The position numbers were made by a program, and so were the translations under genes. A stretch of DNA of 64,000 bases from Caldilinea sp. CFX5. Its GTDB lineage: Bacteria > Chloroflexota > Anaerolineae > Caldilineales > Caldilineaceae. The notes under the pieces were generated by a model. The model did no database searches and had not been told where the DNA came from. It saw nothing but the letters and a program-made list of their open reading frames with translations. Location of the stretch: the NCBI GenBank assembly GCA_021405325.1, contig QWII01000020.1, positions 58,360 to 122,359 of the forward strand. The letters run 5' to 3'. Shown here piece after piece: positions 8,394 through 16,294 of the stretch (within the stretch, counting starts at the first letter, position 1; the number at the start of each line of letters is the position of its first letter).

Positions 8394-11288
8394 CTACCGC
8401 CGAAACAACGACAACCCCACCGGCAGCGATTCGCCAAACATCCACTCTTGTTCTGCCTTATCAAGGGTAGTGACGGGATTGTTCAACATCGCTTGCAAGT
8501 GTGCTGCATCTGAACGGCGCGCTAACCAGGCAGAAACCCGCTCGCGTAACTCTTCGGGAATATCACGCGAGCGGTCATCGGTAAAACGTGCTAACAAGAT
8601 CAGCGCGTTGGCGGCGCTGTTGCTTGGTTCCAAATTGAGCGTTAGCAATCTTTCCACCCACGCTGCGGCCTCAGCGCTGGCAATCAATCGATCCAGCGGA
8701 CCATAGATCGGCGTGCGTGCGCCAAAGCGGCTCAACGCCCACAACTCTTTGGGGTGCGGTTTGTTCTTCCCCCACTTCTGCCAGAGTTCACGCCCCAGTT
8801 CGACTTTGACCTCCGGCGTGAGCCATTCCAGGTTCGCCAACATCATCCAAAATTCTAATTCTTCACCAGCACCGAGATGACCGCCAAACTGATTTTTCCC
8901 TTTTTTCTGCTTCTTGCTGGAAGGGAGATAGGGCCGCGCCTGTTGATAGATCTGCTGCTGCTGACCGACATTCAGCCCACCGGCCACCCGTTGCCAGAAG
9001 ACCCACCACTCGGCGCGATTCTGAATCTGGCGCGCAAAGGATAGCCCTTGCAGTTGCAGCTTCCAGACCTCTTTCATGCGCCATTCATCCAGCGAATCGC
9101 CATAGCCGGGGCGCAGACAGAAGCCCAACAAATTGTACCAGCGCATTTCATACTCCGCACTCAACTTGCGCTGTTCACCAACTTCCAAGAAGGTATCGGC
9201 CAAGGTGCGCAACAGGGGCAGCGGCCACTCCTCTTTGGGTAAATCGAGCGTCTCTTCGAGATTTTTCCGCAATGCTTCGGGCAGGTATTGTTTGCGCTCT
9301 TCACCCGTTTGAAACGTTTTACGGATAAGGGTTTGCGCCTTGATCACTGTTTCTGGTGAAATCAGCGCGACCACGGCTGCGTCATCGCTGTTCTCCGCTT
9401 CGGTCAATTGCGCTTCTAGCGGTTGACGCACATCAAAGCGCAACTGCCAGCGATGATTGCTCTGCTGCGACTCACACCAGAGTTCCAGTGTCCCCACCTC
9501 AGTCAGATGAACGACTAGTTGGACGGGAATACGCTGTGCCAATCCTTTGCGCCCATAACGCAACACTGTGCGAATCGGCGGCAACTGGCTGATCTCACCA
9601 GCAGTCAACTGTACAATTTCCCCTGGCTGATCGCCCAAGCGCGTGCTAGAACTAAACATCTGAAACGCGACCGGCTGATTCGTTAGCGCTTCAAATTGCG
9701 GCTCACGGAGTTGCAAGCGGAAACCCTCTTCAGCCCCACGCGGTGCAACACAGACGGCGGTTTGGATCGGTTCGCCATCCACATTATGGGTCGGTTGTCC
9801 CGGTTCAGCAGCAACGGCAATGAAATAGGCGCGTGGACTACCACTGCCGACCCGCACCCCTTCGCCCAAACGTACCAGGCCATAATAGGCTGCCCCCAAC
9901 GCAACGGCCAGTTCGGGATTCGGGTTGTCCAGTTCAACCGGTTGCCAATTGTCAGCGGCTACTGGCTGGAACCAACTTTGCACTAAGCCCTGCAAGCGGT
10001 TACGAATCCGTACGGGGATTAAAGCGCCACCGTTAAAGAGTAGAAAGTCAGGGTAAACGGCAGTGCGACCAGTTTCCGTTTGCAACAAACCCTGAAAGCG
10101 CTGCCAGAAGGCTGCCATGTGCCGTGTAATGGCCGGATCTTGTACATAGGGCAAGCCGAACTCGGCAAGACCGCTACGGCGGGTCTGTTCGGGCATGACC
10201 GTCAAGGGCGCTTCTGGGAAGAAACCATCTAGGATGATACGGTCCGCTTCGACGCCGGTCAAGGTGGCTTTGCGCGTGCCGGCGATCAAACCGCTGCCCG
10301 CACCAACCACCGTCACATCCACTTTCGCATCTGCTGTCGGCGGCAAGTTGAGCAACGTTTCCTTCGCCTTGCGACATTGCGCCACCAGTTGATGCCAGTG
10401 CTGCGCCTCCACCTTGCCACTCTTGCCGCCCAGTTGGCGTTCCAGATGGCGGGCCAGGGTGATGTCAATGTTATCACCACCCAACATCAGATGTTCGCCA
10501 ACGGCCAGCCGGTTAAAGCGCAATCCTTTCTCGCCGGCATGAACACCGATGATCGAAAAGTCAGTGGTGCCGCCGCCGACGTCACAGACCAGAATCAGTT
10601 GCCCATCGTGCATCTGCTCCTGCCAGTCCGCTTCATGGGTGGAGAGCCAGGCATAGAAGGCGGCCAGTGGTTCTTCCAACAGGATTGCGTGGGCAATGCC
10701 GGCCTGTTCGGCAGCAGTCAAGGTCAATTCGCGCGCCACTTCGTCAAACGAAGCTGGGACCGTGAGAATGATGAGTTGTTCCGAAAAACGGGCGGCTTCC
10801 TCTTCCGCTGCCATAACGGCGTTCCAGGCTTCGCCCATATGCTGCAAGTAGCGGGCGCTGGCTTCCACCGGCGAAACCTTCGGCACGTCACCCTTTGCAC
10901 CCCACGGCAAGATCGGCGCTGTGCGATCAACCCCGCTATGCGAAAGCCAGGACTTAGCCGACGCCACCAATCGGCCGGCAACCAGCGCGCCCTGTTCCCG
11001 TGCAAATTCACCAACAGCATACTCGCGATCCATTGCCCACGGTAGCGCCGTACTGCCCGGCGGCAGGTCATACGCGCCAGGTAGGTAGAGGAACGATGGC
11101 AACATCGACCGGCGCGCCACCTCGCCGGCAGCCACCAACTGCGGAATCTGGAAAAGTTGAATTGGTCGCGCACCGGTCGCGCCAGGTGACTTTTGTAAAT
11201 CGACATAGGCCACCGCCGAGTTGGTCGTCCCCAAGTCGATGCCGATAATATATCTATACTTCAGAAAGCACTCTTCCCCTAAACTCAA
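8394..11288 (-). CDS. Hsp70 family protein with long C-terminal extension (DUF3731-like)
   Basis: Up to 964 residues. The actin-like ATPase domain is at the N-terminus: phosphate-1 loop IGIDLGTTNSAVAY at about 14-27 and phosphate-2 loop VCDVGGGTTDFSII at about 235. The DnaK substrate-binding half is replaced by a long helical extension ending in a short repeat-rich tail, as in large Hsp70-like proteins with DUF3731. The start is uncertain: the longest frame begins with TTG at 11288, and the conserved part begins at KYRYIIGIDLG, so a non-ATG start is needed. It follows a second Hsp70 by 21 bases and a DUF2760 gene, a gene set seen together in many bacteria. The role is presumably chaperone-like; clients are unknown. 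Confidence 0.8.
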   Translation of the reverse strand: MSLGEECFLKYRYIIGIDLGTTNSAVAYVDLQKSPGATGARPIQLFQIPQLVAAGEVARRSMLPSFLYLPGAYDLPPGSTALPWAMDREYAVGEFAREQGALVAGRLVASAKSWLSHSGVDRTAPILPWGAKGDVPKVSPVEASARYLQHMGEAWNAVMAAEEEAARFSEQLIILTVPASFDEVARELTLTAAEQAGIAHAILLEEPLAAFYAWLSTHEADWQEQMHDGQLILVCDVGGGTTDFSIIGVHAGEKGLRFNRLAVGEHLMLGGDNIDITLARHLERQLGGKSGKVEAQHWHQLVAQCRKAKETLLNLPPTADAKVDVTVVGAGSGLIAGTRKATLTGVEADRIILDGFFPEAPLTVMPEQTRRSGLAEFGLPYVQDPAITRHMAAFWQRFQGLLQTETGRTAVYPDFLLFNGGALIPVRIRNRLQGLVQSWFQPVAADNWQPVELDNPNPELAVALGAAYYGLVRLGEGVRVGSGSPRAYFIAVAAEPGQPTHNVDGEPIQTAVCVAPRGAEEGFRLQLREPQFEALTNQPVAFQMFSSSTRLGDQPGEIVQLTAGEISQLPPIRTVLRYGRKGLAQRIPVQLVVHLTEVGTLELWCESQQSNHRWQLRFDVRQPLEAQLTEAENSDDAAVVALISPETVIKAQTLIRKTFQTGEERKQYLPEALRKNLEETLDLPKEEWPLPLLRTLADTFLEVGEQRKLSAEYEMRWYNLLGFCLRPGYGDSLDEWRMKEVWKLQLQGLSFARQIQNRAEWWVFWQRVAGGLNVGQQQQIYQQARPYLPSSKKQKKGKNQFGGHLGAGEELEFWMMLANLEWLTPEVKVELGRELWQKWGKNKPHPKELWALSRFGARTPIYGPLDRLIASAEAAAWVERLLTLNLEPSNSAANALILLARFTDDRSRDIPEELRERVSAWLARRSDAAHLQAMLNNPVTTLDKAEQEWMFGESLPVGLSLFRR

Positions 11289-11309
11289 GCGTCCCTACGG
11301 GACGAAATA

Positions 11310-13184
11310 TTATGCAGCTTCCTCTACCAGTTCCTCGTCATCAACGATTTCATCATCGGTTGACTGGGTATTCGGCTGTTCACGAATGTTGAACTCTAGT
11401 TTCCACTTGCGGTCGCTATTGCGTGCGACACACCAGAGTTCAAGCGTGCCAACTTCCGTCACTTTGCTTTGTAGCCAGACCGGAATGATGGCGCTGCCGG
11501 CTTCTTGGTCGGTGCTGGGCAGGGTGGCTTCCAGGGTGGCGACTTCTTCGATTTCACCGCCCCAATCGTCCACTTCCTCGCCAACAGCGTCTTCTTTGCG
11601 GGTGCTGGACGCCAGGAAATGGAAGATCGCCTGTTCGCCTACCACCAGGCCAAACTCTTTGCTGCGGATCTGTTCTTCTTCGCCCTCTTCCATGCCAAAG
11701 GGGACGACACAGAGCGCTTTGAGTGGCGTCGGAATTCCCGGCACTGCCGGCATCGTGCTTTCAATGCCGATGTAGTAGGTGCGGGGGGCGCCGGCACGGA
11801 CACGAATACCGCGTCCTTTGCGCACCAAACCGTAGTACGCGGCGCCGATTGCCACTGCTAAATCAAGATCAGCCGCCGGCAACTCCCGCAGTTCCTCATT
11901 GCCACTCCATTCGCGCAGAGCTTCCAGCACCTGTTCGCGTAACGGTTCCGCCTTCATTACGCCACCGTTAAAGAGGACGGCGGACGGATATGGCGTCGTT
12001 GCTGTTGATTCCTCACCGGCAGCTTGTCGGCTCAGGAAATAGGCCAAGTGGCGGGTAATGGCCGGGTCAGAGGCATAGGGCAAGCCCATCTCACGCACAC
12101 CGACTTGGGGTTTGCGCTGGGGATAGTCGGCCGCGGCGCCGATAGGAAAGAAGCCATCGACAAGCATCGTTTCCAGTTCTTTACGCGTCAACTCGGTGCG
12201 AATGGTGCCGCCGATGAGGGAAGTGCCGCGCCCCAGAATGACCAGCGGTTCTTTCTCCACTTCCGGGTCATTGAGCAAGCGTTCTTTGGCTTTGCGGCAG
12301 CTCTGCACCAGGCCACGGAACTGCCAGTTATCCAGATTGGTCTTCTTCTGGGCCAACTTGGCGCGCATGGCATAGGCCAGCGTCAGATCCATGTTATCGC
12401 CACCCAGTAGGATGTGATCGCCGACCGCAGCACGACGCAGAACCAGATTGCCTTCTTCGTCGATCACTTCGATCAAGCTAAAGTCACTGGTGCCGCCGCC
12501 AATGTCACAAATCAAGATCGTCTCGCCGACTTTGATCTGCTCGCGCCAGTTGCCGTGATGTGCCTCCAGCCAGGCATAGAAAGCCGCGGTCGGCTCTTCT
12601 AAGAGGGTCATGTTAGGCAAACCGGCCAGTTGCGCTGCCTGCACGGTTAACTCGCGCGCCACCGCATCAAACGAGGCCGGCACGGTCAGGTACAGTTCCT
12701 GTTCTTCCAGCCGCGCCTCCGGGTCATCTTGCGCCATTTGGTGGTTCCAGGCGTTGCGCAGGTGTTCCAGGTAACGGGCGCTGGCTTCCAGCGGCGAAAG
12801 CCGTCGCCCATCCGCCGGTGCATCCCACGGCAGGATTGCTTGGGTGCGATCCACGCCCCGGTTACAAAGCCACGATTTGGCCGAGGCAATCAGCCGGTTG
12901 GGCAATTCAGCGCCACGGGTGCGAGCATATTCGCCTACGGTATAATCAATGTCCGCTTGCCAGGGTAAGGCCAAGCCACCTTCCGGCACTTCATGTTCGC
13001 CCGGCAGCAGCAAAAACGAAGGCAACAACGGTTGCACCTTCACTTCCCCCGCACTGACAACTTGGGGAATTTCTAATAACTGAATCTCTGGTTGTTCATC
13101 GTCGGCCAGATCGGCGTTCGTGTACGCCAGCACCGTATGCGTCGTCCCTAGATCAATACCGACAATATATTTAGGCGTAGTCAA
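11310..13184 (-). CDS. Hsp70 family protein
   Basis: 624 residues. The ATPase domain has IVGIDLGTTHTVLAY at 7-21 and ICDIGGGTSDFSLIEV at about 232, with the adenosine-side loop LLGGDNMD. It is nearly collinear with the first half of the neighbouring 964-residue protein (shared LPWxA, SAKSWLxxxGVDRTxxILPW, ASARYLxH and LTVPASFDxVARELT segments), so the two are paralogues. The C-terminus is a short beta domain with an acidic tail (DDEIVDDEELVEEAA) rather than a full DnaK lid. The ATG start is preceded by a purine-rich site (AGGAGAGG). It lies between DUF2760 and the larger Hsp70 in one transcription unit. Confidence 0.85.
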   Translation of the reverse strand: MTTPKYIVGIDLGTTHTVLAYTNADLADDEQPEIQLLEIPQVVSAGEVKVQPLLPSFLLLPGEHEVPEGGLALPWQADIDYTVGEYARTRGAELPNRLIASAKSWLCNRGVDRTQAILPWDAPADGRRLSPLEASARYLEHLRNAWNHQMAQDDPEARLEEQELYLTVPASFDAVARELTVQAAQLAGLPNMTLLEEPTAAFYAWLEAHHGNWREQIKVGETILICDIGGGTSDFSLIEVIDEEGNLVLRRAAVGDHILLGGDNMDLTLAYAMRAKLAQKKTNLDNWQFRGLVQSCRKAKERLLNDPEVEKEPLVILGRGTSLIGGTIRTELTRKELETMLVDGFFPIGAAADYPQRKPQVGVREMGLPYASDPAITRHLAYFLSRQAAGEESTATTPYPSAVLFNGGVMKAEPLREQVLEALREWSGNEELRELPAADLDLAVAIGAAYYGLVRKGRGIRVRAGAPRTYYIGIESTMPAVPGIPTPLKALCVVPFGMEEGEEEQIRSKEFGLVVGEQAIFHFLASSTRKEDAVGEEVDDWGGEIEEVATLEATLPSTDQEAGSAIIPVWLQSKVTEVGTLELWCVARNSDRKWKLEFNIREQPNTQSTDDEIVDDEELVEEAA

Positions 13185-13211
13185 TCGCCACCTCTCCTTA
13201 TCTCTGGCTGA

Positions 13212-13232
13212 TTACGCCGCTCGGCGGCGTAA
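13212..13232. repeat. short palindrome between DUF2760 and Hsp70 genes
   Basis: TTACGCCG and CGGCGTAA flank a 5-base centre. It lies in the 80-base gap downstream of the DUF2760 stop. There is no T-tract, so it is more likely a processing or attenuation hairpin than a strong terminator. Confidence 0.45.
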
Positions 13233-13265
13233 CCCAGACTCGGCGCGCCGCGTCCCAGCCGGCCG

Positions 13266-13985
13266 TTAACCGACTTCCACTTCCGCCGCCGCCACCACCT
13301 GTGCATTGGCATTACTCGTCAACTGCGGCAGGTCAACCTTGGCTACCCGCCACCCACGATGGCGCACAACCCCCTTGAACGGCGGATTGCCGGAGACATT
13401 CCCCGTCAACCGAATGGCATTGGCATCAAAACCGGCAGGGATCGTAATCGTGCTGCCCTCGTCATCGTTCACCACCGGCTCCAGCGTCACATGGCTTTCG
13501 ATGCCCTGTTTGCAACCGGCATGAACACTACGCACCGCTGCGCCAATCTGTTCATCCTCATAGAGACTAAGATCTTCTTGCAGGAAGTCGATCAGACGCC
13601 CTTCCCGTTGCAGAATCGCCAGCATTTGCAAGGCGGCGGCCGTTGGCGCCGGTTGCGGCGTGACTACAGGGGCCGCTTTGGGCGGTGTCGGCACACGTTC
13701 GGCTTTGGGGGCGGGACGTTCCGGTTCTTTCGGGGCTGGTGCGGGCGCAACGGGGGTGCGGGCGGCAGCAGCGCTCGCCGCTTCATCAATCGCCCGGCCG
13801 CCGAGGAAAGCGATCACGCCGGCCAGCACCAGGGTTACTACGACGCCGATCAACAGGAGCGAAAGCAGTTGACCACTAGCCTGTAACGTTTCTCCGGCAA
13901 GAAAATAAAGCGCACCGAGCAGCAACGCATTGAGCAGCAGCGTTGCGACGATGGCCTGAATTGTAAAATTTTGTTTTGTCTTCAT
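13266..13985 (-). CDS. DUF2760 domain protein, membrane anchored
   Basis: 239 residues from the second ATG (MKTKQNFTIQ), preferred over one 18 bases upstream because purine-rich sequence precedes it. Two hydrophobic segments at about 10-30 and 38-62 anchor the protein; a linker rich in Ala, Pro and Lys follows (about 70-125). The C-terminal DUF2760 domain begins with LAILQREGRLIDFLQEDLS and contains EQIGAAVRSVHAGC. Its molecular function is not known. It is first in an operon with two Hsp70-like genes, an association known for this family, so a role with these chaperones at the membrane is a fair inference. Confidence 0.82.
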   Translation of the reverse strand: MKTKQNFTIQAIVATLLLNALLLGALYFLAGETLQASGQLLSLLLIGVVVTLVLAGVIAFLGGRAIDEAASAAAARTPVAPAPAPKEPERPAPKAERVPTPPKAAPVVTPQPAPTAAALQMLAILQREGRLIDFLQEDLSLYEDEQIGAAVRSVHAGCKQGIESHVTLEPVVNDDEGSTITIPAGFDANAIRLTGNVSGNPPFKGVVRHRGWRVAKVDLPQLTSNANAQVVAAAEVEVG

Positions 13986-14087
13986 ATCCACTCTTTCTAC
14001 CATCGCTTAATTTTTTGACTTGCCTATTGTAGCCAGGAATGGCGATAAGGAAAAGTCTGGACCGGCTGTAAATGGGAAGTCCAATGA

Positions 14088-14129
14088 CAAACGGGAATGC
14101 ACAGCCATTTGACCGTGCATTCCCGTTTG
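14088..14129. repeat. perfect 15-bp hairpin downstream of the rhamnose mutarotase gene
   Basis: Arms 14088-14102 and 14115-14129 are exact complements (CAAACGGGAATGCAC) around a 12-base loop. It sits 24 bases after the mutarotase stop. There is no clear T-tract in either direction, so it may be a weak terminator or an end-of-transcript stabiliser. Confidence 0.6.
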
Positions 14130-14152
14130 CAATTGTAGGCTATGATCGTTTT

Positions 14153-14485
14153 TCAGTCGGTATGAAAGACCTCATCCATCGTTGCCCACCACTCCCCTTC
14201 TTTGCGGGTGGGCAACCCTTCCTGCATGGGGATGCAGACGCTCCACCACTCCTGCGTCTTTGGATCCGCCGCCATCTTTGCCATATCGGCAGCGAAGTCA
14301 TTGCCATGATATTCGAAGTAGGCAAAGAGGATGTTGTTGTGGTGAAAGATCGAATAATTGCGAATGTTGCACTGACGGATCATCGCCAACACTTCCGGCC
14401 AGACGTTGGCATGAATTTCGGCATACTCCTTGAAACGCTCCGGCTTGACGCCAAGCACCTGTCCATAGCGTTGCATCATCATCAT
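14153..14485 (-). CDS. rhaM: L-rhamnose mutarotase family protein
   Basis: About 107-110 residues. The protein matches the RhaM/RhaU family (dimeric alpha-beta barrel), which interconverts alpha and beta anomers of L-rhamnose. Visible landmarks are HANVWPEVLAMI with the conserved His-x-x-x-Trp-Pro, the central NYSIFHHNN strand, and PKTQEWWSVCIPMQE with the double Trp. Four ATG codons stand in a row (14485-14474) right after AGGAGG; the third or fourth gives normal spacing, so the true protein is probably 107-108 residues. Its first ATG overlaps the GNAT stop (ATGA). Together with the upstream Gfo/Idh/MocA oxidoreductase it suggests deoxysugar metabolism. Confidence 0.82.
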   Translation of the reverse strand: MMMMQRYGQVLGVKPERFKEYAEIHANVWPEVLAMIRQCNIRNYSIFHHNNILFAYFEYHGNDFAADMAKMAADPKTQEWWSVCIPMQEGLPTRKEGEWWATMDEVFHTD

Positions 14486-15021
14486 CCTCCTGATTGCAAA
14501 GATAATTCGTAGAGGGCCAGGGTGTAGTCACCATCCACCACCTGCCCACGGTAAAGAAAGCCTTGTTCTTCATAGTAGCGGCGCAACCGTGCATTCGAAG
14601 CAATACAGTCCAGGCGTAAATAGTGACATTGGCGATCACGCAGATAGTCGCCAATCCAGCCTAAGATTTGTTCGCCGATACCGTAGCCGCAAGCATCGTC
14701 ACAAAGGGCCAAACTATGAACATACCCCGCTTTGCCGGCGGCGGTCGTCCAGTAATCATCGGCCCAACGCAGCCGAAAGACGCCGATAGGGCGTTGGCTG
14801 GTTGCTAACCACGCCAGATAGAGATGACCGGCGGCGATCTCCTGTTCCAGCAGGCGTGACAACCCCGGTGGCGGCGGAGAAGTCCATTGTTGAATGCCGC
14901 GCGCTTGCAAACGGGTGGCCGCTTCCCCTAAAATCAGCATAGCAGTAGCTAAACTGTCCGCACCGGCTTTTGCAATTTGAATATCCCCCAGCGGCGAGAG
15001 AAAACTTGCATTCATGTTCAT
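14482..15021 (-). CDS. GNAT family N-acetyltransferase
   Basis: 179 residues with a GNAT fold: beta strands around LYLAWLATSQRPIGVFRLRW, then YVHSLALCDDACGYGIGEQILGWIG, where the pyrophosphate-binding R/Q-x-x-G-x-G/A motif appears as CGYGIGEQI, and the C-terminal strand YLRLDCIASNARLRRYYEEQGF with the usual Asn and Tyr. It acetylates an unknown amine. It is translationally coupled to the mutarotase gene (4-base overlap). Two ATGs close together at the start (MNMN) leave the exact N-terminus open by two residues. Confidence 0.8.
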   Translation of the reverse strand: MNMNASFLSPLGDIQIAKAGADSLATAMLILGEAATRLQARGIQQWTSPPPPGLSRLLEQEIAAGHLYLAWLATSQRPIGVFRLRWADDYWTTAAGKAGYVHSLALCDDACGYGIGEQILGWIGDYLRDRQCHYLRLDCIASNARLRRYYEEQGFLYRGQVVDGDYTLALYELSLQSGG

Positions 15022-15094
15022 CGTGGATACTCTACAAAGCGCTTGGGAAAGTTGTCAAATTCTGCCTAATTCATTAGCTTTGCCGCGGCTGGGT

Positions 15095-15167
15095 CAAACA
15101 GCGGGTTAGGGCAGTAACCGATTGTTGTAAAGCTGGGTAAATCCGTTACTCCCTTAATCCGCTGTTG
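15095..15167. repeat. imperfect inverted repeat (hairpin repeat, CGGATT family, copy 2)
   Basis: Arms 15095-15123 and 15139-15167 pair over about 28 bases with four mismatches. The right arm reads, on the minus strand, CAACAGCGGATTAAGGGAG and then TAACGGATT, the same word pattern as at 8266 and 63499. It occupies most of the 150-base gap between the oxidoreductase and GNAT genes. Confidence 0.7.
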
Positions 15168-15172
15168 TTCCT

Positions 15173-16246
15173 TTATCGACCCCAATCCATCGGCCACGGC
15201 GCGGGGAAGTTGGAGGTGACAGCAACGGGTTTGCCGCTCTGGTACGATTCGACGATGGCGCAGCAGATCTCGACGACATGAGCAGCTTGCGCGCCAGTGG
15301 GGCGTTGCGGACGGCCTTCCTTGATAGCGTCGTGAATTTCGACCACGGCGCGCCCCCATTCGATGCCCTGAAACGGCTCGCGTACATAGGGCACCGGTTC
15401 GTATTTCTTGCCAAATTCACTGAACTCCACCGGCGCATGAAAATCTTGGAAGCTGCCGATCCAGAGTGACCCTAGATCGCCGTGAAATTCCAAACCCTTC
15501 TGTTTGCCATGATGCCCCACATAGAAGTTGGTGGTCAAGCGCACTACGGCGCCATTCTCCAGTTCGACAGCGGCCACCACCCAATCGGGTGTATCAATAT
15601 GAAAGGCTACGCCCTCTTTGGTCACACGGTCCGGATACAGCACTTTGCCAAAAGCGGTCACGCGTCGGGCTGGGCCAAAGAAGGTGGTCGCCAGGGTCAG
15701 CGGGTAGACGCCCACGTCAAAGAGGGCGCCCACATCATAGAAAGGGCCAGGGTTAGGGTGCCATGCCTCAATGCGCCCCCAGTTGACTTCAGCGTAGACC
15801 ACGCGCACCGGGCCGGTCATGCCGTCGCGAATGGCTTTCCAGACCGTCTGCTGCGCCTCGCCCATGTAGGTGACGGGGGAGCAACTAAGCCGTAAGCCCT
15901 TTTCCGTCGCCAGATCGACCAGTCGTTTGGCCTCGGCGTACTGCATGGCAATCGGCTTCTCGCTATGCACATGCTTGCCGGCGTTGAGACATTTGGTGAT
16001 GACTTCGGGGTGGGCATGGTGAATGGTCAGGTTCACAATCAGATCGATGCTGTCATCGGCCAGCATCTCTTCTAACGAGCCATAGGCGCGACCGCCATAC
16101 TGTTCGACCAGTTGCTCGGCGCGGCCTGGCAGCACATCGGTCGCGCCGACCAGTTCCAATTGAGAATAAGGTTTCATGGTGCGCGCATAGGGGCCGGCAA
16201 TATTGCCGCAGCCGGCAATGCCGACGCGCAAGGGTTGTCCATCCAT
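15173..16246 (-). CDS. Gfo/Idh/MocA family oxidoreductase
   Basis: 357 residues. The Rossmann NAD(P)-binding start VGIAGCGNIAGPYA is at about 8-21; HVHSEKPIA with the diagnostic Glu-Lys-Pro lies at 92-100. The C-terminal alpha/beta domain contains VGALFDVGVYPLTLATTFFG, the usual substrate-proximal helix. The family oxidises or epimerises sugars, inositols and amino sugars, or cleaves glycosides with bound NAD. It is co-directional with the GNAT and rhamnose mutarotase genes, so a sugar or sugar acid is the likely substrate. The start follows a weak purine-rich site (AAAGGAGCAGTGT). Confidence 0.87.
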   Translation of the reverse strand: MDGQPLRVGIAGCGNIAGPYARTMKPYSQLELVGATDVLPGRAEQLVEQYGGRAYGSLEEMLADDSIDLIVNLTIHHAHPEVITKCLNAGKHVHSEKPIAMQYAEAKRLVDLATEKGLRLSCSPVTYMGEAQQTVWKAIRDGMTGPVRVVYAEVNWGRIEAWHPNPGPFYDVGALFDVGVYPLTLATTFFGPARRVTAFGKVLYPDRVTKEGVAFHIDTPDWVVAAVELENGAVVRLTTNFYVGHHGKQKGLEFHGDLGSLWIGSFQDFHAPVEFSEFGKKYEPVPYVREPFQGIEWGRAVVEIHDAIKEGRPQRPTGAQAAHVVEICCAIVESYQSGKPVAVTSNFPAPWPMDWGR

Positions 16247-16294
16247 ACACTGCTCCTTTGGGTGAAATTGGATTGAATTGCTGGGGTGATTATA

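Noticed and set aside
10377..11045. 222-residue plus-strand frame inside the Hsp70 gene
   Set aside because: Antisense of conserved Hsp70 sequence, no ribosome-binding site, no family resemblance.
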